A stretch of DNA of 64,000 nt from a virus: positions 167,286-231,285 of the IMG/VR virus record IMGVR_UViG_3300030202_003189, one strand, 5' to 3'. This document shows, piece after piece, positions 53,515 to 61,262 of the stretch. Below the pieces are notes generated by a model. It did not search any database. It worked only from the letters and a program-made list of their open reading frames with translations, and was not told where the DNA came from. The position numbers were made by a program, and so were the translations under genes. How positions within the stretch are numbered: the first letter of the stretch is position 1; each line of letters opens with the position of its first letter.

Positions 53515-54387
53515 ATGAATACACAAAATCTAAAACATCTAAAAGAAGTACTATCAATTCCAACAAAGACTTGGGAGGAAGAATTAATGATAGAATACCT
53601 TTCAACATACTGTGAAGAAAAAGGATTAGATTATTCGATAGATGATAATGGGAGTGTGTATGTAACAAAAGGAGAAACAGACGTATATCCTTGTGTGGTG
53701 GCACACATAGACACAGTTCATGAACCAGTAGAGATGGTAGTTAATGAAGAAAAACTACCAAATGCTCAGGGAGAACTGAAACTATCTTTGAAGGCTTATG
53801 AAAAAGAAGGTGGAAACCCAACAGGTATAGGTGGTGATGATAAGGCTGGAGTTTTTATATGTCTTAAGATGTTGGAACACTTTGACAACATAAAAGCCTT
53901 TTTTCCAGTTGCAGAAGAAACAGGATGCCACGGTTCAAATGATGCAGATAAGGACTTTTTCAAAGATGTAGGTTACGCAATCCAATTCGATTCAACGGAA
54001 AATGATACAATGAGTTTAACTCTAATGGGGGTCAAATTGTTTGAGGAAGAAAGTGTGTTTTTTAATTCAGTTAAAGATATAATTTTAGAACATGGATTAA
54101 AAAATTGGCACAATCATCCTTATACGGATACAATGAAACTAAAAGAAAAATTTGATTTTCCTTGTCTAAATTTTGCGGCTGGGTATTATAACTACCATAC
54201 AAAAGATGAATATGTTGTGGTAGACGATGTTCAAAATACTTGTAATATGGCGGTTAAAGTTATTGAATCCTTAGGACAAAAGAAGTATACTTATATAAAC
54301 AAAAAAGAATTATTAAACGAGTTTAGTTGGGAACCGGAGTTTCAATATGGGTATGACGACGAAGACTTGGATGATTGGGATTATTAA
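53515..54387 (+). CDS. M20/PepT-like metallopeptidase, short form
   Basis: A 290-residue product from the ATG at 53515; an upstream ATG at 53497 lies inside the promoter box. Metal-ligand motifs are in order: VAHIDTVH (about 63-70), GIGGDDKAG (about 102-110), AEETGCHGS (about 135-143) and YHTKDEYV near residue 235. These are the ligands of dinuclear zinc peptidases of the M20 tripeptidase T group. Length is about 100 residues below PepT, lacking the dimerisation lid domain. It may hydrolyse short peptides, perhaps recycling amino acids. It ends 6 nt before the tmRNA. Confidence 0.8.
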   Translation: MNTQNLKHLKEVLSIPTKTWEEELMIEYLSTYCEEKGLDYSIDDNGSVYVTKGETDVYPCVVAHIDTVHEPVEMVVNEEKLPNAQGELKLSLKAYEKEGGNPTGIGGDDKAGVFICLKMLEHFDNIKAFFPVAEETGCHGSNDADKDFFKDVGYAIQFDSTENDTMSLTLMGVKLFEEESVFFNSVKDIILEHGLKNWHNHPYTDTMKLKEKFDFPCLNFAAGYYNYHTKDEYVVVDDVQNTCNMAVKVIESLGQKKYTYINKKELLNEFSWEPEFQYGYDDEDLDDWDY

Positions 54388-54393
54388 AAATAT

Positions 54394-54806
54394 GGGGGTG
54401 ACTGGAATTGATTGGCATCAGTCGATTAGTATCAGCACGTCAAGCCTGAGTTAAGCTTGTAAAACTGATTCATTTTTTTAACTGGCGATTTATTTGCTAA
54501 TCTTGTTAATGAAGGTCTTCTAAAGACTGAAGGACAAGAAGTGGCTATCGCGTAACTAGGTTACGAGATTGCTCCGTTCCATCTAAAGCTCTTAAGATTT
54601 GTAGCTTAGTTTATGGAATGTCATCTAAACAAATCGAACCCGGTAATAATTGTTCCGCCGGTTAACATTACTGGAGCAGTTGCGACAGTCCCTAAGGTTG
54701 TTTATTCTATAAGGATTGTTAAAGACAAAGGAATAAACTAAACGTGTAGGAGAGATATTTTGAGAAGATGAACAAGACGGGGGTTCGATACCCCCCACCT
54801 CCACCA
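54394..54806 (+). ncRNA. ssrA: tmRNA (one-piece) with encoded CCA
   Basis: A 413-nt RNA. Acceptor stem GGGGGTG (54394-54400) pairs with CACCTCC (54796-54802), with G3-U70, the alanine identity pair. Discriminator A and CCA end at 54806. The T arm is GGGGG-TTCGATA-CCCCC (54779-54795), directly next to the acceptor. The resume context AACTGGC (54480-54486) is that of Bacteroidota tmRNAs. The tag reads from GGC at 54484 for 23 codons to TAA at 54553-54555; it begins GDLFANLVNE and ends GQEVAIA. The stop sits in a CGTAAC-TAG-GTTACG hairpin (54551-54565). The tag is longer than the usual nine or so of Bacteroidota, and the end differs from ALAA. It would rescue stalled ribosomes. Confidence 0.92.
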
Positions 54807-54844
54807 TACTAAAACGAATGTTAACTAAAAAAAATTAAAAAAAA

Positions 54845-55135
54845 ATGGGCGGTTCAAGAACAATGGAAAAAAGAGGTCACCACATTTGTCAAGTGGGACC
54901 ATATCAAGTAAGACAAAAGGTTACGAGAGCAACAGAAAGCAAATACCAAGGTAAGATGAAAACTACTCCTGGTAGTACTGAGGTTTCTATCTACAAGAGT
55001 AAAAATAAACTAAAAGGTGATTTTAATTCAGTGGCCGTTGCGGCTCAAAAGATTATCGAGATGCTAAAGTCGGAAGGAAAAGACCTAAGTAACATATCAA
55101 AAAGAGTTATTCAAAAATATAATCTATCATTGTAA
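54845..55135 (+). CDS. Hypothetical protein after tmRNA
   Basis: A 96-residue basic product (MGGSRTMEKRGHHICQVGPY). No family recognised; the C-terminal 40 residues look helical (VAVAAQKIIEMLKSEGKDLS). It follows the tmRNA by 38 nt with no terminator seen, so it may be co-transcribed. Stop and next start overlap (TAATG). Confidence 0.6.
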   Translation: MGGSRTMEKRGHHICQVGPYQVRQKVTRATESKYQGKMKTTPGSTEVSIYKSKNKLKGDFNSVAVAAQKIIEMLKSEGKDLSNISKRVIQKYNLSL

Positions 55136-55392
55136 TGGGGTTTAATAAAAGATACATAACTAACGATCACGTTATAGACACTTATAGTAGAATTGGTATT
55201 GCTGGGGTAGAAGATTTATACACAAAAGGTGCAGATGCCTTAATTTTAGAAACAGGATTGGCTTCAGAAGTTGACGATATTCTATCTGAGAATTATGAAC
55301 CAGCACTTAAATTAAGTGATATAGATAAGTGGAATACCATATCGTCAATGGTTAGTGATGCGTTAATTGACAAAATGTCATCAAAAAAATAG
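55135..55392 (+). CDS. Small hypothetical protein
   Basis: An 85-residue product (MGFNKRYITNDHVIDTYSRI), helical and acidic with no known domain. Coupled to the preceding gene by a one-base overlap. Followed by a consensus promoter for the DnaK unit. Confidence 0.6.
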   Translation: MGFNKRYITNDHVIDTYSRIGIAGVEDLYTKGADALILETGLASEVDDILSENYEPALKLSDIDKWNTISSMVSDALIDKMSSKK

Positions 55393-55405
55393 TTATCCTG
55401 TAATA

Positions 55406-55436
55406 TTGTCACTTAAAAAAGTTATTGTTAACTTTG
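55406..55436 (+). promoter_or_regulatory. Bacteroidota-type promoter before DnaK unit
   Basis: TTG at 55406-55408, 20-nt spacer, TAACTTTG at 55429-55436, an exact -7 match. The downstream leader of about 25 nt precedes a small gene at 55462 that overlaps dnaK. Confidence 0.65.
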
Positions 55437-55461
55437 GCACACTTTTGGTATGTAATATAAT

Positions 55462-55626
55462 ATGATGAGTGAAACAATATATAAAATAAGAAAAAGAAAA
55501 GATAAAATTAAGGAAAGATTGACGCAGTTAGATAATCTTTTTGAGATAGGAGTTAACTCGTTAAATAATAAAAATAATAAACAAGAAAAAAAATTAAAAA
55601 AAAATGGGAAAAATTATTGGAATTGA
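55462..55626 (+). CDS. Small basic protein overlapping dnaK start
   Basis: A 54-residue product from ATG at 55462 (a second ATG follows at once): [20 protein letters not shown] then [16 protein letters not shown] and a Lys/Asn-rich end. It overlaps the first 23 nt of dnaK. It is placed between a consensus promoter and dnaK, suggesting a leader gene or translational coupling. No family recognised; coding potential moderate. Confidence 0.45.
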   Translation: MMSETIYKIRKRKDKIKERLTQLDNLFEIGVNSLNNKNNKQEKKLKKNGKNYWN

Positions 55627-57469
55627 TTTAGGAACAACAAATTCATGTGTGGCGGTTATTGAAGGAAACGAACCTAAAGTTATAGTAAACGCAGAAGGTA
55701 AGAGAACAACACCTTCAATAGTAGCATATAAAGACGGAGATAGAACAGTTGGAGAACCAGCAAAAAGACAGATGGTAACCAATCCAGAGAAAACAATCTA
55801 TTCGGTGAAGAGATTTATCGGCTCAAAATATGCTGAGATAAAAAAAGAGGCTACTAAGATGGCTTATAAAACAAAAAATCTAAAAGGAGGTGTAAGAATA
55901 GTAGTTGGTGATAAGAACTATACACCACAAGAGGTATCAGCTGTTGTACTTCAAAATATTAAGAGGACAGCCGAGGACTATTTAGGGGCGAAGGTATCTG
56001 GGGCTGTTGTTACCGTACCGGCTTATTTTAATGACGCACAAAGACAAGCAACTAAAGAGGCGGGAGAGATTGCTGGATTAGAAATTAAAAGAATTGTTAA
56101 TGAACCAACAGCAGCGGCATTGGCATACGGAATGGATAAAAAGGATAAGGATATGACAATCGCTGTATATGATTTAGGTGGTGGAACCTTTGATGTTTCC
56201 ATTCTTGAGTTAGGTGATGGGGTGTTCGAAGTAAAATCTACAAATGGAGATACTCATTTAGGGGGTGATAATTTTGATGAGAAAATCATTGATTGGTTAC
56301 TAAAAGAGGCTAAATCCGAGTTTAACATGGATCTATCTAAAGACCCACAGGCATTACAAAGACTTAGAGAAGGTGCCGAAAAGGCAAAAGTAGAATTATC
56401 ATCCAGTTCACAAACTGAAATTAACTTACCTTATATTACTGCAGACTCCACAGGACCAAAACATTTGGTTAAGAAATTAACTCGTAGTGATTTTGATAGG
56501 TTAACTTCATCACTAGTTAAGAAAACATTAGAACCTTGTGAAAAAGCATTAAAAGATGCTGGTTTAACTTCTAAACAAATAGATGAGGTTATTTTAGTTG
56601 GGGGATCAACTAGAATTCCAGCAGTTCAAGAGGCGGTTGAGAAGTTATTTGGTAAGAAACCATCTAAAGGAGTTAATCCTGATGAGGTAGTAGCTTTAGG
56701 GGCGGCTATCCAAGGGGGAATCTTATCTGGAACTATAGATGATGTCTTATTATTAGATGTTACACCTCTTTCTTTAGGTATTGAAACAATGGGAGGAGTG
56801 TTTACAAAACTTATCGAATCCAATACAACAATACCTACAAAAAAATCTCAAGTTTTCTCAACTGCAGCTGATAATCAACCAGCAGTTGATATACGAGTAG
56901 GTCAGGGAGAGAGAGCAATGTATGAGGGTAATAAGGAAATCGGTAGATTCCAACTATCAGATATCCCACCGGCACAAAGAGGTGTACCTCAGATTGAAGT
57001 TACTTTTGATATTGACGCTAATGGAATACTGGATGTAACAGCCAAAGATAAGGCCACAGGTAAAGAACAGAATATTAAGATTGAAGCATCTTCTGGATTA
57101 TCGGATGAAGATATAACTAAAATGAAAGAAGAGGCGAAAGCTAATGAAAAATCTGACAAAGAAAAACTTGAGAAGATTCAGAAGATAAATGAGTCAAACG
57201 CCTTAATGTTCCAGACTGAACAACAACTTAAAGATAATGAGGATAAAATAGATGAAGAAATTAAGAAAGAGTTAACCGAAGTTCTAGATAAATTGAGAGA
57301 GGCTCATAAGTCAGAAGACACTAACCTAATTAATGAATACACAGAAGAACTCAATGAGTTATGGACTAAGGCTAGTAAACAGATGTATACGAATATGAAA
57401 GAAGATGATGTAGAAATGCCAAAAGGTGCTGAGGAGACTCAAGAGGCAGAGTTTGAAGAAGTAAAATAA
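55604..57469 (+). CDS. dnaK: DnaK (Hsp70) chaperone
   Basis: A 621-residue full-length Hsp70, near the bacterial norm of 610-640. ATPase motifs: [14 protein letters not shown] (residues 4-17), [15 protein letters not shown] (about 188) and [14 protein letters not shown] (about 330). The interdomain linker [15 protein letters not shown] lies near 385. The substrate domain and the helical lid follow, ending EAEFEEVK. It would work with the phage DnaJ at 43512, using host GrpE as none is seen here. It has its own promoter upstream and an intrinsic terminator downstream. A complete DnaK in a phage is uncommon. It is likely host-derived. Confidence 0.95.
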   Translation: MGKIIGIDLGTTNSCVAVIEGNEPKVIVNAEGKRTTPSIVAYKDGDRTVGEPAKRQMVTNPEKTIYSVKRFIGSKYAEIKKEATKMAYKTKNLKGGVRIVVGDKNYTPQEVSAVVLQNIKRTAEDYLGAKVSGAVVTVPAYFNDAQRQATKEAGEIAGLEIKRIVNEPTAAALAYGMDKKDKDMTIAVYDLGGGTFDVSILELGDGVFEVKSTNGDTHLGGDNFDEKIIDWLLKEAKSEFNMDLSKDPQALQRLREGAEKAKVELSSSSQTEINLPYITADSTGPKHLVKKLTRSDFDRLTSSLVKKTLEPCEKALKDAGLTSKQIDEVILVGGSTRIPAVQEAVEKLFGKKPSKGVNPDEVVALGAAIQGGILSGTIDDVLLLDVTPLSLGIETMGGVFTKLIESNTTIPTKKSQVFSTAADNQPAVDIRVGQGERAMYEGNKEIGRFQLSDIPPAQRGVPQIEVTFDIDANGILDVTAKDKATGKEQNIKIEASSGLSDEDITKMKEEAKANEKSDKEKLEKIQKINESNALMFQTEQQLKDNEDKIDEEIKKELTEVLDKLREAHKSEDTNLINEYTEELNELWTKASKQMYTNMKEDDVEMPKGAEETQEAEFEEVK

Positions 57470-57496
57470 TATAAGTCCCAAATTAAATTATTTATG

Positions 57497-57526
57497 GAAA
57501 AAGGTGAGGTAGTCTCACCTTTTTTT
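57497..57526 (+). terminator. Intrinsic terminator after dnaK
   Basis: Stem AAGGTGAG (57501-57508) pairs with CTCACCTT (57514-57521), loop GTAGT, flanked by A and T runs. The T run merges with the -7-like box of the next gene. Confidence 0.85.
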
Positions 57527-57528
57527 AT

Positions 57529-57536
57529 TATCTTTA
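57529..57536 (+). promoter_or_regulatory. -7-like box TATCTTTA 4 nt before ATG
   Basis: TATCTTTA, then TTCT, then ATG at 57541. It lies directly after the dnaK terminator, so its -33 region falls within the hairpin and shows no TTG. Fits the fixed-spacing class. Confidence 0.45.
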
Positions 57537-57540
57537 TTCT

Positions 57541-57885
57541 ATGGGAAAATTAATTATTGGAATAGTCTTATTCTTTGTTGGACAAGGATTAATATGGGTG
57601 CAGACGAATGGACAATTCGTTTGGACGTGGGCGAAAGAGAATCCTTTTTACATGGCTTTAATATTTTCGATGCCAATATCCTATATGTTTATATACGCAA
57701 CCACATTTGTTGTGGAATACTTCAACGGATCATTATGGCCAGGTAGATTTATTGGGTTTGGTACTGGTATGATAATATTTAGTATTCTAACTTATCTAGT
57801 TATGGGAGAGGGTATAACTATAAAAACTTTAATATCTTTAATTTTAGCAACTACTTTAGTTGCGATACAAATTTTCTGGAAATAG
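57541..57885 (+). CDS. Four-helix membrane protein
   Basis: A 114-residue product with four hydrophobic segments: about 2-20 (LIIGIVLFFVGQGLIWV), 37-57, 70-88 (FIGFGTGMIIFSILTYLV) and 95-112. Small proteins of this layout are common in marine phages; function unknown. It is a single-gene unit bounded by the dnaK terminator and a new promoter for the lipoprotein. Confidence 0.65.
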   Translation: MGKLIIGIVLFFVGQGLIWVQTNGQFVWTWAKENPFYMALIFSMPISYMFIYATTFVVEYFNGSLWPGRFIGFGTGMIIFSILTYLVMGEGITIKTLISLILATTLVAIQIFWK

Positions 57886-57897
57886 TAATCATTTAAC

Positions 57898-57928
57898 TTG
57901 GTAGTGTCAAATAAAATACTTATCTTTG
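57898..57928 (+). promoter_or_regulatory. Bacteroidota-type promoter before lipoprotein
   Basis: TTG at 57898-57900, 20-nt spacer, TATCTTTG at 57921-57928, then TAGT and ATG at 57933. Both boxes match well. Predicts a leaderless mRNA. Confidence 0.68.
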
Positions 57929-57932
57929 TAGT

Positions 57933-58556
57933 ATGAAAAATAAAAAATTAAACTTTAAGACGAAACTAAAAGGAATTATCATTCCTATATTATTAATATT
58001 ATTTACTGGGTGTGAAAAATATGAACTTGAACCAATACCTCATAATTTACCAAGTCTATATAGCGAATGGAAACTTACTTCAACACAACATACTTACCTT
58101 GATGTGAACGAGATAGGTCCTGATAGTGATACAACTTGGGCAATATATAATGGAAGTACTTACATAGCTATGCAAACAGATTTAGATTTTGATTTGGTAA
58201 CACCTAATGAAACGACATGGGACATAACTCCTGATATAGTTAGGGTAGATAATGGGGATAGGTATAATGTTAATGGTCAAGTATATCCTTCCCCTTCCAA
58301 TAACCCATATGACCAATGTTGGGACTTAAATGGTAATGGATATCAAGACGCGAATGAAGATCTAAATGGTGATGGCATATGTGATGTTTTTGATTGTGGA
58401 CCACAAGGAATAATAATAGGGGTATATAATACAGTTAGAGTATTCAATATAATAAAACTAACTAATAGTGAACTATATTTAGAATTTGAAGGTCAGTATT
58501 TCGAAGACTTTGATTATTACACAACAATATTAAAATTCGAAAGAATAAATAGATAA
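57933..58556 (+). CDS. Lipoprotein
   Basis: A 207-residue product. Basic N-terminus, hydrophobic helix and lipobox LFTGC (Cys near residue 27) mark a type II signal peptide. The residues after Cys (EKYELEP) are acidic, as in the Bacteroidota signal for surface lipoproteins. SEWKLTSTQHTY opens a lipocalin-like or beta-rich domain. An Asp-rich loop DLNGNGYQDANEDLNGDGIC resembles calcium-binding DxDGxxD repeats. Expression from a host-type promoter suggests action early in infection. Surface exclusion of other phages is one option, unproven. Confidence 0.7.
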   Translation: MKNKKLNFKTKLKGIIIPILLILFTGCEKYELEPIPHNLPSLYSEWKLTSTQHTYLDVNEIGPDSDTTWAIYNGSTYIAMQTDLDFDLVTPNETTWDITPDIVRVDNGDRYNVNGQVYPSPSNNPYDQCWDLNGNGYQDANEDLNGDGICDVFDCGPQGIIIGVYNTVRVFNIIKLTNSELYLEFEGQYFEDFDYYTTILKFERINR

Positions 58557-58574
58557 CTTTTTAATTAGATAATG

Positions 58575-58582
58575 TATTTATT
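58575..58582 (+). promoter_or_regulatory. Putative phage-class promoter box TATTTATT
   Basis: TATTTATT 3 nt before the ATG at 58586. The short distance implies a nearly leaderless mRNA if used. Confidence 0.4.
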
Positions 58583-58585
58583 AGT

Positions 58586-59275
58586 ATGAAAAAGACAATA
58601 CACCTTACCGAATCAGAATTAACCAACCTTATAGGAAAAATAGTTATGGAACAAACATATAGTGTTGTAGATGATCCAATGAAAGGAATAGATGATACAT
58701 TCTCCCACCAACAAACTAAACAAGCTAATGATGCTAAAGATAGTGAAATCCATGTAGTAGATGATGATGAGGGGAATCCACAAGGTGGTCCAGGCGCGAT
58801 TTTTGAAGACGAGGATGAAATGCCAGAGGAGTGGATGGATGAGTTAGAGGATGAGACAGGAGTACAAAGACCAGCTGGATATCCCCAAGACTTACCTGAT
58901 GTAGAATACAGTTCTATGCCATCACCAACTACTGCTCCAACACCAACTAAAACCCCTACCATAACCCCAACAAGACCTAAAAGACAAGATCCTTTTAAGG
59001 TACCACGTATTAAACCAGGAGAGGAGCCAGCACCTAAAGCAGGAATGGAAAGAGAACGAGAAATGGTAACGATGGGAGAGTCACAACTCATTAATATGAT
59101 TGAGAGACTAGTGATGGAAGCAACGAAAGGAAAATGTCCAGAATCTGGGTGTATTAAAAAAGTAGGTAAGAAATGGAGAGTCATTAGTAATAAAACTGGT
59201 AAGTTATGGCCGGCTCATTATGATACTGAACAAGCGGCTAAAGATGGATTAGAAGCTTACCATGCAGGTAGGTAA
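58586..59275 (+). CDS. Candidate head-packaged protein with targeting helix
   Basis: A 229-residue product. The N-terminus IHLTESELTNLIGKIVMEQ is an amphipathic helix ending IVME-Q, similar to those at 39330 and, internally, its own second copy MGESQLINMIERLVMEA (about 162-178). The middle is acidic and Pro/Thr-rich (PTTAPTPTKTPTITPTRP). The C-terminal about 45 residues (CPESGCIKKVGKKWRVISNK; PAHYDTEQAAKDGLEAYHAG) look like a small globular domain of phage proteins. Two targeting-type helices in one protein suggest two processed pieces. Function unknown. Confidence 0.6.
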   Translation: MKKTIHLTESELTNLIGKIVMEQTYSVVDDPMKGIDDTFSHQQTKQANDAKDSEIHVVDDDEGNPQGGPGAIFEDEDEMPEEWMDELEDETGVQRPAGYPQDLPDVEYSSMPSPTTAPTPTKTPTITPTRPKRQDPFKVPRIKPGEEPAPKAGMEREREMVTMGESQLINMIERLVMEATKGKCPESGCIKKVGKKWRVISNKTGKLWPAHYDTEQAAKDGLEAYHAGR

Positions 59276-59343
59276 AATAATTTTACTAAAAGCTTTCTTA
59301 AAAGGATTTTTATAGTTATAATTAAATATTAAAATTAAATATT

Positions 59344-59724
59344 ATGAAATTAACTAGTGAAAATTTTGAAACAACCCTAAAAGATAATAGATTGGCTCTT
59401 GTGGATTTTTGGGCACAATGGTGTGGACCATGTAGAATGTTGAATCCAATAATGGATAGCCTTGAGGAAACTTATAAGGATAGAGTAGTTATCGGCAAGG
59501 TTAATTCAGACGAAGAGATGGAGTTAGCTGTTAAGTTCAGTGTGAGAAGTATCCCAACAGTAATAATTGTTAAAGATGGTGAAGTAGTAGAGAGATTTGC
59601 GGGAGCGGCACCAGAAAGAATGTACACTGAAAAGTTGGATTATTATTTGAAAGGGATTGAATCAAGCGAGGATAAAAAAGAACCCGACAATAAAGATAAA
59701 GAAGTGGTTGAAGAGAAAAAATAG
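59344..59724 (+). CDS. Thioredoxin
   Basis: A 126-residue product with the thioredoxin fold and active site WCGPC (C27, C30). The cis-Pro is in RSIPTVII near residue 76. The last 20 residues form an acidic/basic tail absent from standard thioredoxins (about 108). It would reduce disulfides in the cytoplasm, for example for a ribonucleotide reductase outside this window. It is followed at once by a terminator whose stem includes its stop codon. Confidence 0.88.
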   Translation: MKLTSENFETTLKDNRLALVDFWAQWCGPCRMLNPIMDSLEETYKDRVVIGKVNSDEEMELAVKFSVRSIPTVIIVKDGEVVERFAGAAPERMYTEKLDYYLKGIESSEDKKEPDNKDKEVVEEKK

Positions 59725-59744
59725 ATTTAGTCTATTTTTTTTTT
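59716..59744 (+). terminator. Intrinsic terminator after thioredoxin
   Basis: AAAAAATAGA (59716-59725) pairs with TCTATTTTTT (59731-59740), loop TTTAG, then T run. The stop codon of the thioredoxin gene lies in the stem. Confidence 0.7.
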
Positions 59745-59753
59745 GGTTTATTC

Positions 59754-59784
59754 TTTGTAGTACCAAGATATTTTTGTACATTTG
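59754..59784 (+). promoter_or_regulatory. Bacteroidota-type promoter (TTTG-N19-TACATTTG)
   Basis: TTTG at 59754-59757, 19-nt spacer, TACATTTG at 59777-59784. Exact match to the vegetative consensus. The ATG at 59822 leaves a 37-nt A/T-rich leader, unlike the leaderless set. Confidence 0.7.
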
Positions 59785-59821
59785 TAGTATAATTAATAAC
59801 AAATAAAAATATACTACTATT

Positions 59822-60589
59822 ATGAACGAACCATTAAGTTACCATGAAATCCAAGAAATAGCACCGTCAATATTTACAACAGAACCATCAGAAAAAGTTT
59901 CAGATAAATATTCATTTATACCAACAGTTCAAGTCTTAGAAGACATGAATAAATTAGGGTGGGAACCATACCAAGTCTCACAGAGACAAGGAAGAAATGG
60001 ATCACATCCATACTCCAAACATATGATAAGATTAAGAAATAATAATCTGGGAAACATTGGAGACTCACTCCCCGAAATAGTATTAACTAATTCACATGAT
60101 GGAAGAAACGCATTCAACCTTCACGCAGGGGTGTTTAGATTAGTTTGTTCTAATGGATTAGTAATAGCCGACCAGATGTTTGCATCAAAAAGAATAAAAC
60201 ACCAATGGTATGACATGGACTATGTAAGAGAAATAACAAATAATGTAGTAGAAAAGATACCAGAAATCACATTAGCTTTACAATCTTTTAATGAAGTAGA
60301 ATTAAATGAAGCACAAAGATACTCTCTAGCGAGGAAATCAATTAACGTAAGATGGGCTAAGGGGAATGATTACATTGATGTTAAAAATATGTTAGAACCG
60401 ACACGAGAAGAGGATATAGGAAATTCATTATGGAGTACCTTTAATGTATTACAAGAGAAACTATTAAAAGGAGGGTTGGTTTATCACCTACCAAAAGGAA
60501 GACAACAAACCGTAAGAGCATTAACTAATATAGATGAACAAGTAAGAGTTAATAAGGGATTGTGGGAATTGGCTGAAACATACGCTTAG
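59822..60589 (+). CDS. DUF932 family protein
   Basis: A 255-residue product. FIPTVQVLEDMNKLGWEPYQ near residue 28, HDGRNAFNLHAGVFRLVCSN near residue 98 and GLVIADQMF match the DUF932 (phage/plasmid-like TIGR03299) family. These occur in phages and plasmids, without established biochemical role. It is one gene in its own transcription unit, between a consensus promoter and an intrinsic terminator, so it is probably regulated alone and expressed strongly. Confidence 0.8.
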   Translation: MNEPLSYHEIQEIAPSIFTTEPSEKVSDKYSFIPTVQVLEDMNKLGWEPYQVSQRQGRNGSHPYSKHMIRLRNNNLGNIGDSLPEIVLTNSHDGRNAFNLHAGVFRLVCSNGLVIADQMFASKRIKHQWYDMDYVREITNNVVEKIPEITLALQSFNEVELNEAQRYSLARKSINVRWAKGNDYIDVKNMLEPTREEDIGNSLWSTFNVLQEKLLKGGLVYHLPKGRQQTVRALTNIDEQVRVNKGLWELAETYA

Positions 60590-60614
60590 TCTATAATATT
60601 GTAGAAAAAAATTT

Positions 60615-60642
60615 GGGATAATATTGATTATCCCTTTTTTTT
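60615..60642 (+). terminator. Intrinsic terminator after DUF932 gene
   Basis: GGGATAA (60615-60621) pairs with TTATCCC (60628-60634), 6-nt loop, then eight T. A -7-like box begins 5 nt later. Confidence 0.85.
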
Positions 60643-60654
60643 GTTTTAGTTTTA
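60624..60654 (+). promoter_or_regulatory. Bacteroidota-like promoter before clpP
   Basis: TTG at 60624-60626 within the terminator loop, 20-nt spacer, TAGTTTTA at 60647-60654, then ACCT and ATG at 60659. The -7 box has one mismatch to TAnnTTTG. The overlap of terminator and promoter is notable. Confidence 0.5.
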
Positions 60655-60658
60655 ACCT

Positions 60659-61258
60659 ATGGAAAAAAGATTAGATTATTGGGGAGCAAAAGACGGAGAG
60701 ACTAACTCATCCGCTACAGATAAGAATAAAGTAGAGATAGTTGATAATCATATTTATTTTTACTCTGAGGTAGAGAGACCTAAAATGTTAGAGTTAAATA
60801 AAAAACTTCGAGAGTTAGATATCAGGTTACAAAAACAGGCTTTAGCACAAGACACAGAATTACCAAGGATATACCTACACATCAATTCTTATGGTGGTAG
60901 TGTGTTTGCTGGTATGTCTTCTTTAGATACGGTTCTTACTCTTAAGTGTAATGTAGTAACAATTGTAGAAGGATGTGCGGCTAGTGCCGGTACAACTTTA
61001 AGTGTTGTGGGACATGAAAGATGGATGCATAAACATGCTTACATGTTGATTCACCAACTTAGTTCTGGATTCTGGGGAAAATATTCTGAAATAGAAGATG
61101 AGAAAAAGAATTGTGATAAACTAATGGAATTAATAAAATCAATATATGGTGAGTATACTAAAGTTCCAGAGAAAAAGATTGATGAATTATTAAAACATGA
61201 TCTTTGGTGGGACGCCAACACTTGTCTTAAATATGGATTAGTAGATAAAATTATTTAA
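60659..61258 (+). CDS. ClpP-like serine protease
   Basis: A 199-residue product of the ClpP/crotonase fold. The catalytic Ser is S109 in EGCAASAGTTLS, the His is H132 in YMLIHQLSSG and the Asp is D181 in KHDLWWDA, matching S, H and D of E. coli ClpP in order and spacing. IYLHINSYGGSVFAGM precedes. There is no ATPase partner gene in the window, so it may use host ClpX/ClpA or act alone, for example in virion maturation. With phage tmRNA and chaperones it may form a protein-quality module. Followed after 4 nt by a thioredoxin-like gene. Confidence 0.88.
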   Translation: MEKRLDYWGAKDGETNSSATDKNKVEIVDNHIYFYSEVERPKMLELNKKLRELDIRLQKQALAQDTELPRIYLHINSYGGSVFAGMSSLDTVLTLKCNVVTIVEGCAASAGTTLSVVGHERWMHKHAYMLIHQLSSGFWGKYSEIEDEKKNCDKLMELIKSIYGEYTKVPEKKIDELLKHDLWWDANTCLKYGLVDKII

Positions 61259-61262
61259 CGAT

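Noticed and set aside
54625-54807. 60-residue ORF on the - strand within the tmRNA
   Set aside because: It is the complement of the tmRNA 3' half, including the T arm and acceptor; no coding features.
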